Below, in pieces: positions 6,297-13,234 of a stretch of 24,040 bases of DNA. Numbering within the stretch: the first letter of the stretch is position 1; each line of letters begins with the position of its first letter. Below the pieces are notes generated by a model, which had not been told where the DNA came from, did no database searches, and saw nothing but the letters and a program-made list of their open reading frames with translations. The translations under genes were made by a program, and so were the position numbers. Origin of the DNA: JAABSP01 sp011390135 (GTDB lineage Bacteria; Desulfobacterota; Desulfobacteria; Desulfobacterales; JAABSP01); the NCBI GenBank assembly GCA_011390135.1, contig JAABSZ010000038.1, positions 1 to 24,040 on the forward strand, given 5' to 3'.

Positions 6297-7961
6297 ATGA
6301 AGAAACTGACAAACGCGATGATCCGTCATCATCTCATCACCATTGCCGTGGTATTTGCCGCGGCGCTGACCCTCGCCATTTCCGCGCCCGCATCCGCTCA
6401 GCAGTACAGCGGAGATCAGGGCAGCACCTTCCAGGACAAAGATTACGATTTCAACTACAGAGAGAAAACGGGCGGCAGCAGATCCTCCCGCTATTCTCCT
6501 AAAGATCAGGAATCTTCGTCCGACAGGGAGTATGATTACAACTATGATCGTGCTGCAGACGATGATTATGACTGGCGTTATCGTGAGAATTACGGCGGCA
6601 GCAGAGAAGGGCGTTATATGCCGGACGGCCAGAGAAGAGGACCGGAGCCTGGAACCTACTCCCGCCAGGGAATGGGCGCAGATGATGATTATGACTGGCG
6701 CTATCGGGAGAGATCCGGCGGCAGCAGAGAGCAGCGCTATATGCCCCGCGGGGATCAGCGCCAGGGACAGGGACAGCAGGAGGAATGGAGCTTCTTTGAC
6801 GGGGAACAGGACCGCAGAGGTCAAATGACGCGTCGGGGATATACCGGCGGCAGCAGAGACCAGCGCTATTCCCCCCGTCAGGAAAGCTATGACAGCACCC
6901 AAAGAGCTTACAATTATCAGTCCGCAGGGGATAGAACCGGCGGCAGCAGAGATCAGCGCTATACCCCCCGTCAGGAAAGCTATGACCGCACCCAGAGAGA
7001 TTACAACTATCAGTCCGCAGGAGAGCGCACCGGCGGCAGCAGAAGTCAGCGATTCTCTCCGCAGCAGCAGGCCCGGCAGCAGGGCCAGTGGAAGCTGACC
7101 CCCGAGGGCTGGGTCCGGATCGGCTATGATCTGGACGACGACGGAAACTTCGACACTTATGAATACATCTCCTACTACGATCTGAAAAAGGCCCGGGAGA
7201 GCAGCGAACAGAAGATGCGCGCCAAGAAGGGCCAAAGAGATTTCAGCAGAGCCTATTTCGATACACGGCAGAACCAGAGAAAGGGGCGAAGCCAGTCTCA
7301 GCAGCAGGCCGGAAGCGGCCAGGGACAGGATCAGGGTCAGGGTCAGGAAATGAGCCTGAGCCAGTCCCGGCAGGCAGGAGAACGCTGGAAGTTCGACCGC
7401 ATCCAGGGAACCATCAAGGAGATGAAGAGCGTCGATCTCACCAGTATGGATGAGCCCCATTCGGTTGCAAGGATGAAGCTGGAAAACGGCCGGATGGCCA
7501 AGGTCGATCTGGGCCCCCAGCGGAAGGTGGAGGAATACAAGCTCAAGACCGGGGACACCCTCATCATCTTCGGCACCTCCGGACGGATCAATGACAAGCC
7601 CATGCTGATGGCACACTGGATCGAATACGACAACCGCGTCGTCTCCATCCGGCGTCCCCAGGACAAGAACATGCGCCGGTACAAGGCCGAGGTGGTCAAG
7701 ACCAAGGAGACCAATGTCAGAGACAGCGCCAACCTTCTCATGGCCCGGGTAAAATTCGAAGACGGCCGGACCACCATCGTCAACCTGGGACCCTCCGATA
7801 CCCTCAAGGCTTACAACGTCAAGCCGGGTGTGAAGATCGACATGCTGACCCGCCCTGTCAACATCGACGGGAAAAGAGCCCTCGTTGCAGAGCAGTTGAT
7901 GATCGGAGACAAGGTGGTCGATATCAATTGGAAAAAGGTCAAAAACCTTCCCAAGAAGTAA
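6297..7961 (+). CDS. Exported repeat protein: YDYNYR..TGGSR..RY.P repeats, EF-hand-like loop, duplicated C-terminal domain
   Basis: The 554-aa precursor starts with a signal peptide cleaved near ASA|QQ (residue 34). Residues 48-255 hold six to seven imperfect repeats around the core DYDxxYRExxGGSRxxRYxP. Two of them (residues 193-223 and 224-254) are near-identical 31-residue units, so recently duplicated. Residues 278-289 (DLDDDGNFDTYE) fit the EF-hand calcium loop pattern at positions 1, 3, 5, 6, 9 and 12. A basic Gln/Gly-rich linker (300-362) leads to two tandem beta-rich units at about 365-455 and 462-545, each centred on a VARMKLENGRMAKVDLGP-like strand pair. No known family comes to mind. 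ATG 6297 follows AAGGAGAGG. It is downstream of the Tyr/Asp-rich gene and shares its repeat with the gene at 8345. Extracytoplasmic structural or surface role inferred. Confidence 0.88.
   Translation: MKKLTNAMIRHHLITIAVVFAAALTLAISAPASAQQYSGDQGSTFQDKDYDFNYREKTGGSRSSRYSPKDQESSSDREYDYNYDRAADDDYDWRYRENYGGSREGRYMPDGQRRGPEPGTYSRQGMGADDDYDWRYRERSGGSREQRYMPRGDQRQGQGQQEEWSFFDGEQDRRGQMTRRGYTGGSRDQRYSPRQESYDSTQRAYNYQSAGDRTGGSRDQRYTPRQESYDRTQRDYNYQSAGERTGGSRSQRFSPQQQARQQGQWKLTPEGWVRIGYDLDDDGNFDTYEYISYYDLKKARESSEQKMRAKKGQRDFSRAYFDTRQNQRKGRSQSQQQAGSGQGQDQGQGQEMSLSQSRQAGERWKFDRIQGTIKEMKSVDLTSMDEPHSVARMKLENGRMAKVDLGPQRKVEEYKLKTGDTLIIFGTSGRINDKPMLMAHWIEYDNRVVSIRRPQDKNMRRYKAEVVKTKETNVRDSANLLMARVKFEDGRTTIVNLGPSDTLKAYNVKPGVKIDMLTRPVNIDGKRALVAEQLMIGDKVVDINWKKVKNLPKK
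6873..7058 (+). repeat. Tandem 93-bp coding duplication
   Basis: Two adjacent 93-base units (6873-6965 and 6966-7058) encode near-identical 31-residue repeats beginning PRQESYD and containing NYQSAG and RTGGSR. The DNA similarity is high, including silent positions, so the copy is recent. It lies inside the exported repeat-protein gene. Confidence 0.8.
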
Positions 7962-8344
7962 TTCCAGAGCGGAATAGAGCTTCATCTGGGATCCCGCGGA
8001 TCTGATCTCCCATTGGAGGTAGGATCAAAACAGCAGAAAGGGACTGATGAAGCCAGAGATCGATGAGGGCGCGCCCAGGATGAGAATTCTTTGACGCGCC
8101 CTTTATTTTCCCGCAATGCTTCTAAAGCCGAATTCTTTTATAACTGCAGTGATGCTCTCCCGGTAAACCGTAGTTCCTGATGCAAAAATAGGGTCTTTTC
8201 CCCACTTTCCATCTCTTCACGGCAAGATTATCTTTAAAAGGTGAAAAGATTCATTTTCGTTTTCGACATTCGATGGGATGTCCGAGCGGAAGAAATAAAG
8301 GGAGAGAATATCTCTTCCGAACCGTCAGCAAAAGGAGTGAAACC
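7962..8344. other. Intergenic region between the two repeat-protein genes
   Basis: This 383-base gap contains one clear element, the terminator at 8066-8110. The remainder (8111-8344) is AT-richer and probably holds the promoter of the next gene, but no hexamer pair is convincing. A 15-codon frame at 8047 overlaps the terminator and has no coding character. No RNA gene is recognised. Confidence 0.5.
8066..8110 (+). terminator. Rho-independent terminator after the exported repeat protein
   Basis: An 8-bp perfect stem AGGGCGCG (8066-8073) / CGCGCCCT (8095-8102) with a 21-base loop is followed by TTTATTTTC. It lies 105 bases after the stop of the 554-aa protein gene. Confidence 0.6.
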
Positions 8345-8710
8345 ATGAAAAAAAATGTTCGCAGACTGACCAAGAGCCTGATCTTAGCCTCCGCCCTGGT
8401 TATCGGGCTTTCCTTTTCCGCGGCAGCGGAAGATGATGATTTCAACCGCAGATATACAAGCCCGGATCAGGAAAGGTCCTATGATTACAACTACCGGGGA
8501 AATACCGGGGGAGATCGGGATCATCGGTACATGCCGAGCCGGGAATTCCACAACAGAGGCATGGACAGAGATTATCGCGGCAACCGCGGCTATTATGATG
8601 ACGAGCGGGAATATGATTACAACTACCGGGATAATACCGGCGGCAGCATGGATAACCGGTATATGCCGCGTGATGAGCAGCGACAAGACCGCATGATGAA
8701 CGGAATATGA
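8345..8710 (+). CDS. Exported YDYNYR/TGG repeat protein, truncated by a frameshift
   Basis: The 121-aa product has a signal peptide (MKKNVRRLTKSLILASALVIGLSFSAAA, cleavage near residue 28) and two copies of the repeat seen in the 554-aa neighbour: YDYNYRGNTGGDRDHRYMP (46-64) and YDYNYRDNTGGSMDNRYMP (90-108). The ribosome site AAAGGAGTG precedes ATG 8345. The frame stops at 8710 inside a 12-nt minisatellite whose first unit is 11 nt long. One base later in register the frame resumes, encodes a third repeat, and ends at 8847. The annotated frame is thus probably a truncated version of a ~167-aa protein. This is a sequencing error, a pseudogene or a slippage-switchable gene; the sequence alone cannot decide. 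Confidence 0.8.
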   Translation: MKKNVRRLTKSLILASALVIGLSFSAAAEDDDFNRRYTSPDQERSYDYNYRGNTGGDRDHRYMPSREFHNRGMDRDYRGNRGYYDDEREYDYNYRDNTGGSMDNRYMPRDEQRQDRMMNGI

Positions 8711-8742
8711 ATCGGAACATGAATCGGAACATGGATCAGAAT
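8696..8742 (+). repeat. 12-nt minisatellite with one 11-nt unit
   Basis: Four head-to-tail units follow the pattern ATGAATCGGAAC: 8696-8706 (11 nt, one C missing), 8707-8718, 8719-8730 and 8731-8742 (variant). In register it encodes MNRN repeats. The short first unit causes the frameshift. Confidence 0.85.
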
Positions 8743-8847
8743 ATGAATCGCGGATATTACGATGAGCGGGACGACTATGATTACAACTACCGGGGTAATA
8801 CCGGCGGTTCCCGAGATTCCAGATTCGGCCCCGAGGAGAGGCAGTAA
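8707..8847 (+). pseudogene. Out-of-frame continuation of the 8345 repeat-protein gene (third repeat)
   Basis: In the -1 frame relative to 8345-8710 the sequence continues as MNRNMNRNMDQ... then YDERDDYDYNYRGNTGG and SRDSRFGPEERQ, ending at TAA 8845-8847. It is 46 codons long and holds a full copy of the family repeat. It has no ribosome site of its own. The conserved repeat shows this segment was selected as coding and is the displaced 3' end of the same gene. Confidence 0.75.
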
Positions 8848-8930
8848 TCCGGCAGAAATCTACAGAGAGGCTATTTTGAAGAAGGCCGGTAAAACAGAAG
8901 CCATTTATCCACAAAAGATATTTTAAGACA

Positions 8931-8970
8931 AGGGAGGCCGGAACCAGCAAGTCCGGCACTCCCTTTTTTT
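8931..8970 (+). terminator. Strong rho-independent terminator
   Basis: Arms AGGGAG-G-CCGGA (8931-8942) and TCCGG-CA-CTCCCT (8952-8964) form an 11-bp stem with a small internal bulge and a 9-base loop, followed by seven T (8964-8970). It terminates the frameshifted repeat-protein gene and lies just beyond the 3' end of the minus-strand microprotein. Confidence 0.85.
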
Positions 8971-8971
8971 A

Positions 8972-9001
8972 CGCCTATACTCCTTTCCGCCTATACTCCT
9001 T
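8972..9001. repeat. 16-bp-period tandem repeat, two copies
   Basis: CGCCTATACTCCTT occurs at 8972-8985 and 8988-9001. The repeat covers the 3' end of the minus-strand microprotein and supplies its stop codon. Confidence 0.8.
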
Positions 9002-9091
9002 CCTCGGGGTCAGCAGAGCATAATCGATCCCGTACCAGGTCCCTGTTGCAATCATCCAAAATGATACCATTCTCCTAATCATCTGCATCAT
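8975..9091 (-). CDS. Putative 35-38 aa single-span membrane microprotein
   Basis: A minus-strand frame of 38 codons, preceded directly by AGAGGAG. ATG codons occur at 9091, 9088 and 9082; the last is correctly spaced (nine bases) from the ribosome site and gives 35 aa beginning MIRRMVSFWMIATGTWYGID. The pattern is a basic N-terminus, about 20 hydrophobic residues (MVSFWMIATGTWYGIDYALL) and a strongly basic tail (TPRKEYRRKGV), which is the layout of a single-span membrane protein. The gene reads away from the kinase gene at 9392. No family recognised. It could be a chance frame; the ribosome site and amphipathic layout favour a real gene. Confidence 0.4.
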   Translation of the reverse strand: MMQMIRRMVSFWMIATGTWYGIDYALLTPRKEYRRKGV

Positions 9092-9269
9092 CTCCTCTTT
9101 CTGTTTTTTTCTGCGGTTTTTGGTTTTTGATCCCGCTCTCTTTTCCAAAAGCGGTCTTCCTGGAAGATTTTATTCTTCTCACAGCTTATTTTTCTCATAA
9201 AATTGATACCGCGGGATGTCAAACCCGCATTTCCGGCCTCCTTCTTTGAAACCGGCTTTGGAACCGCCG

Positions 9270-9313
9270 GCGGATCGTCGAACTGTTCAAAGCGGATCGT
9301 CGAACTGTTCAAA
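9270..9313 (+). repeat. Perfect tandem 22-bp repeat with GAACTGTTC palindrome (operator-like)
   Basis: Two identical 22-base units (9270-9291, 9292-9313) each contain TCGAACTGTTCAA, a near-perfect inverted repeat around a central T. The 22-base spacing is about two helical turns, so two dimers would bind the same face of the DNA. The array ends 17 bases before the -35 of the kinase promoter, the position of an activator site. Confidence 0.75.
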
Positions 9314-9330
9314 TCGGGGGAACTGAAGGC

Positions 9331-9358
9331 TTGCAATGGAAAGACATTCATGTATAAT
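9331..9358 (+). promoter_or_regulatory. Promoter of the kinase/FHA-kinase/AAA-cyclase operon
   Basis: TTGCAA (9331-9336), 16-base spacer, TATAAT (9353-9358). Transcription would begin near 9365, about 27 bases before ATG 9392. The sub-optimal spacer and -35 fit an activated promoter. Confidence 0.65.
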
Positions 9359-9391
9359 TCTGAAAGTCTTGAAAACAGAGGATGGGTGAAG

Positions 9392-12300
9392 ATGAAAACC
9401 GGCAATATCCCCGCATCAGAGAACGAGACCCTTACCGGGGGCATAAAGATCAGAGCCGACGGCTCGATCTCACGGCCGAAGCCGTCGGAAATCCGGGAAG
9501 CTGAGATATGGAAGGCCGGGGATCTCATCGACGGCCGATATGAAGTGAAGGAGATCATCGGCAGGGGCGGAATGGGGGTCGTCTATCGGTTCTTTCATCG
9601 GGAGTGGAACACCTCTATGGGGGTAAAAGTGCTTCTCCCCACCCTGGTTGCCGATGAGATATCCAAGAAGCGATTCATCCGGGAGGCCCAGACCTGGATC
9701 GATCTGGGCATGCATCCCAACATCGTCCAGTGCTGGTATGTCCGGGAGATCGAGGGGCTGCTGCTCCTTTTTCTCGAGTACATTCAAGAGGGAAGCCTCA
9801 AAAAATGGTGCTTTACCCACGGCGTGAAACCGGGGGACTGGCCCAAGATCATCGACCTGGCCATTCAGGCCAGCGACGGCCTGGGATATGCCCATGAACA
9901 GGGCCTGGTGCATCGGGATGTCAAGCCGGCCAACCTGATGATGGCACAAGGGGGCCGGCTCTGCGTTACCGACTTCGGCCTCGTCAAGGTCGCCAGTCTC
10001 ACGGATATCCGGGGCGGAATGAATTTTTCCGATACCAGCGGAAATGCCTTCACCCTCACAACGGCCGATTCGGGAATGGGAACGCCCGAATACGCGGCCC
10101 CGGAGCAGTGGACCGATGCAAAGGATGTGGACGGCAGGGCAGATATCTACGGCCTCGGCATCATCCTCTTTGAACTATGCTGCGGAAGAAGGCCATTTGA
10201 CAGCGGGGATCACAAGGAGCCTGCCCATGTGCTTATCGGAAGGCATCTCTCCAAAGCCCCCCCGGACCCGGTGAAACTGCAGCCGTATCTTCCGAAACCG
10301 CTGGCGCAATTGATTCTCGATTCCCTGGCCAAGGACCCGGAAGAGCGCCCCGAAACCATGCTCGCCCTCCGTGAAGCCCTTTGTCGGATCTATGAAACCG
10401 TCACAGGAAAAAGCTATCCCAGGGCCAGACCCGTATCTGCGGACCTTCGGGCCGATTCATTGAACAACAAGGCCGTCTCTCTCTGGGATCTAAATCAGAA
10501 AAAGGAGGCGATCACGGTCTTCAAAAAAGCCATCGAGGTCGATCCGAGACACCTGGAAGCCACCGGGAATCTGGGCTTTATCGAATGGAGCAGGTCCGGA
10601 ATTACCGATTATGGCTTTCTCGAGCGGCTTCGGGGGTTGGAAAATGTTCACGCCGGCAGAGCGCTCTACTGGAGAACCCTGGGTGAGATTCACCTCTGTA
10701 GAAGATCAGCGGATGAAGCCGTACAAGCCCTTGTAAAGGCAGCAGAACTGCAGCCGGATGATCCATTGAACCGCCAACTGCTCTCCAAAGCAAGGAGAGA
10801 GGCCGGTTCCGAGGACCGGCATATCCGAACCATCCGCAACATTGGCGTTACGGCCCGGCCGGCCGGGCTGGGATTCTGTCAGGATGGGGAATCATTCATC
10901 TCCGGCAGTAGTGCGGGTCTCGATTACTGGCAGAAGACTTCGGGCCATCCCACGCCCTTCCAGGGGCGATTTCGCTCGAATGAAATCGACTGTATCGCGG
11001 TAAATCCATCGCTGGATCTCTCTGTTTCCGGCAACAGAGACAATACCATCCGGCTTTGGGACGTCAAAGCCAAAGAATGCATCCGAATCTGGAAAGCGCA
11101 TCAGAACGGGATCAATTGCATCTCTTTTGTATCCGAAACCCCTCAGGTGCTTTCCGGAGGTTCGGACGGGACATTGCGGCTCTGGTGGAATGAGCGGAAC
11201 AGAACCTTTTCCCATCTCTTCGAAACCGCTGGAAGCCCCATCACCTGCATTGCGATGATCCCGGACGGAAAAGCCTTCATTTCCGGGAGCTTCCTTCCGG
11301 AACTGCTGCTGTGGGATCTTGAGACGAAAAAGGTCATCAGCGCCTTTCAGGGCCATACCGAGCCCGTTACCGCGATTGCGGCGCTGCCGGACGGGAAATG
11401 TTTCATATCCGGAAGCCGTGGGGGAAACCTGCGGTTATGGGAAATTGCATCGGGAAAATGTCTGCGGGTTATGGCAGGAAATGCCGATGAGATCATAGCC
11501 ATTGTGGTCAGCCCCGACGGGAAATACATGGTTTCCGGGGGGAAGGACAATACACTGCGGCTTTTGAGCCTCGACTCGGGTGTTTGCCTTCGGACCATAG
11601 TGGGCCACTTCGGGCCGATCCGGGCCCTCGCCTACAGTTCCCAAAGCCGCTGTCTGATTTCCGGGGGTGAAGACAAGACCATCCGGATCTGGAATATCGG
11701 CTTCGATCAGTGGTCGATCCCCTTATCTTTGTCCATATCGGAGATCAAGGGGTTCCAGGATGTCGTAAAAGAGCAGGAAAAGGCCAAACAACTTTTGCGT
11801 CAGGCCGAAGCGGACCTCCTGCAGGGCAGGGTTTCGGAAGCTGTGGAGGGGCTGCGTGCGGTAAAGCGGATACCGGGGTTTGAAAGAGACCTGAAATCTC
11901 TTTCCCTCTGGAACGAGGCCGCTCTGAGCTGTGCCCGGACCCGGCTGATCACGGCCTGGCCTCTCAGGATTTTTCAAATCCACAAGCGTGGAGTGAACAC
12001 GCTCCATTTCAGCCCCGACGGCAGATATGGACTTTCCGCAGGCGTCGATGGCGCGGTAAAGCTGATTGATCCGGCCGCGGGAAAAGTTCTGCAGACCTTT
12101 TCAGGCCATTCCGAGGCTGCAACATCCGCGACATTCTCGCGGGACGGAAAATATCTGCTTTCCGGAAGCGCGGACAGGACCATGCGGCTCTGGTCCGTCA
12201 AAACGGGCAAATGCGAATTCATCTTTTCAGATCACCAGGGGCCGGTAACAGAGGCGATCTTCTGTCCGGACGGCAGGACAGCCCTCTCCGTGGAAACCGG

Positions 12301-13201
12301 AGGGGCATCAGGCGCCCCGGCTTTGGCCGGATCGATCCTCCGGCTCTGGGATATCGGGAAAAAGAAAGTTCTGCACACCTTGGCCGGCTCTGCCTGCGCC
12401 ATTACCTGCGCCGCGGTTACCCCGGACAATTCCTGCGTCATTACCGGGGGCAGGGATTTTGCATTGCGGCTCTGGGACCTCCCCACCGGAGAATGCCTTA
12501 GGACCCTGGAAGGCCATACCGATGCAGTTACCTCGATTGCGGTCACACCGGAAGGAGAGATTGCCCTTTCGGCCGGCCTGGACGGAACCCTGCGGCTCTG
12601 GGAGCTTTCAACAGGAAAGGAGGCCAAGATCTTCAAGCCCAATATCGGGCCCATCACGGCCCTTTCCATCTGCGACAACGGAAGGATCGGAGTCGTTTCC
12701 GGCGGGGAAGCGGTCCGGGTGATCAAGCTGGCTGCCGGGGCAAGCCTGAAATTGAAGATCATCCCCGATATCTACCCGGATATCTTTTTCCCCCGGATGG
12801 AAGGACATACAAGGCGGATCAACAGCGTTGCCATCTCCCCGGACGGACGCTTTGTCCTCTCGGGCGGCATGGATAAATCGGTTTGGCTCTGGGAGCTGGA
12901 ATGGGATCTGGAACCGGGCGGCACCGGAGATGCTCTCCACAAGGTCTATGAAGAACACCTGGAAGATGAGGGGGGGCGGATGAGCCAGACCATGGAGATC
13001 AACCCCATCGAGATGCTGGCGGACCAGACCTTGAACCGGATCGGCGCATTCGGACAGAGAACCCGATCCATTCTCTCTCCGGCAAAAATGGTTCGGGGGC
13101 TGGTCGATAAATTCTTGCAGATGTCTTCCCTTTGGTATATCTTCCTCTTGCTGCTGCTTTTGAATCTCGGCATTTGGGCGATAATATGGTGGATGCGATA
13201 A
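9392..13201 (+). CDS. Tail-anchored Ser/Thr protein kinase with TPR and two seven-bladed WD40 propellers
   Basis: A 1269-aa protein. Kinase domain about 48-335: GRGGMG loop (58-63), Lys79, HRDVKPAN (Asp176), DFG (194-196), APE (236-238); all catalytic residues are intact. TPR-like helices lie at about 353-460. A first WD40 block (485-775) has seven blades with RLWD-type ends, a helical linker follows (783-850), and a second block (863-1170) has seven more. A charged segment leads to a C-terminal hydrophobic helix (1247-1268, SLWYIFLLLLLLNLGIWAII) with only WWMR-like residues after it: a tail anchor, leaving everything else cytoplasmic. The start at 9392 is chosen because the promoter lies at 9331-9358 and AGAGGA is nine bases upstream; 63 in-frame upstream codons precede it. 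First gene of a three-gene unit. Kinase activity is confident; substrate unknown, perhaps the FHA kinase or AAA partner. Confidence 0.93.
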   Translation: MKTGNIPASENETLTGGIKIRADGSISRPKPSEIREAEIWKAGDLIDGRYEVKEIIGRGGMGVVYRFFHREWNTSMGVKVLLPTLVADEISKKRFIREAQTWIDLGMHPNIVQCWYVREIEGLLLLFLEYIQEGSLKKWCFTHGVKPGDWPKIIDLAIQASDGLGYAHEQGLVHRDVKPANLMMAQGGRLCVTDFGLVKVASLTDIRGGMNFSDTSGNAFTLTTADSGMGTPEYAAPEQWTDAKDVDGRADIYGLGIILFELCCGRRPFDSGDHKEPAHVLIGRHLSKAPPDPVKLQPYLPKPLAQLILDSLAKDPEERPETMLALREALCRIYETVTGKSYPRARPVSADLRADSLNNKAVSLWDLNQKKEAITVFKKAIEVDPRHLEATGNLGFIEWSRSGITDYGFLERLRGLENVHAGRALYWRTLGEIHLCRRSADEAVQALVKAAELQPDDPLNRQLLSKARREAGSEDRHIRTIRNIGVTARPAGLGFCQDGESFISGSSAGLDYWQKTSGHPTPFQGRFRSNEIDCIAVNPSLDLSVSGNRDNTIRLWDVKAKECIRIWKAHQNGINCISFVSETPQVLSGGSDGTLRLWWNERNRTFSHLFETAGSPITCIAMIPDGKAFISGSFLPELLLWDLETKKVISAFQGHTEPVTAIAALPDGKCFISGSRGGNLRLWEIASGKCLRVMAGNADEIIAIVVSPDGKYMVSGGKDNTLRLLSLDSGVCLRTIVGHFGPIRALAYSSQSRCLISGGEDKTIRIWNIGFDQWSIPLSLSISEIKGFQDVVKEQEKAKQLLRQAEADLLQGRVSEAVEGLRAVKRIPGFERDLKSLSLWNEAALSCARTRLITAWPLRIFQIHKRGVNTLHFSPDGRYGLSAGVDGAVKLIDPAAGKVLQTFSGHSEAATSATFSRDGKYLLSGSADRTMRLWSVKTGKCEFIFSDHQGPVTEAIFCPDGRTALSVETGGASGAPALAGSILRLWDIGKKKVLHTLAGSACAITCAAVTPDNSCVITGGRDFALRLWDLPTGECLRTLEGHTDAVTSIAVTPEGEIALSAGLDGTLRLWELSTGKEAKIFKPNIGPITALSICDNGRIGVVSGGEAVRVIKLAAGASLKLKIIPDIYPDIFFPRMEGHTRRINSVAISPDGRFVLSGGMDKSVWLWELEWDLEPGGTGDALHKVYEEHLEDEGGRMSQTMEINPIEMLADQTLNRIGAFGQRTRSILSPAKMVRGLVDKFLQMSSLWYIFLLLLLLNLGIWAIIWWMR

Positions 13202-13234
13202 TGCCGGAATCGACCTCAGCGCCAGGAAGAACCG

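Larger units (their letters stand above)
9092..9391. other. Regulatory region upstream of the WD40 kinase
   Basis: About 300 bases hold the leader of the minus-strand microprotein (right after 9091), a T-rich tract, the tandem 22-bp palindromic repeat (9270-9313), the kinase promoter (9331-9358) and its leader. An open frame continuous with the kinase spans part of it (from 9203), but the promoter inside that frame shows it is not translated. Confidence 0.6.

Noticed and set aside
6258..7985. 575-codon open frame antisense to the exported repeat protein
   Set aside because: It mirrors the repeat codons of the sense gene; composition is Leu/Ile/Val/Ala-rich shadow sequence with no ribosome site, and the sense frame has signal peptide and domains.
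8047..8094. 15-codon frame with GGAGG upstream
   Set aside because: It overlaps the terminator stem and has no coding character.
8430..8847. CRISPR-like spaced repeats
   Set aside because: The similar blocks are protein-coding repeats with codon-level divergence and uneven spacing, with no cas genes.
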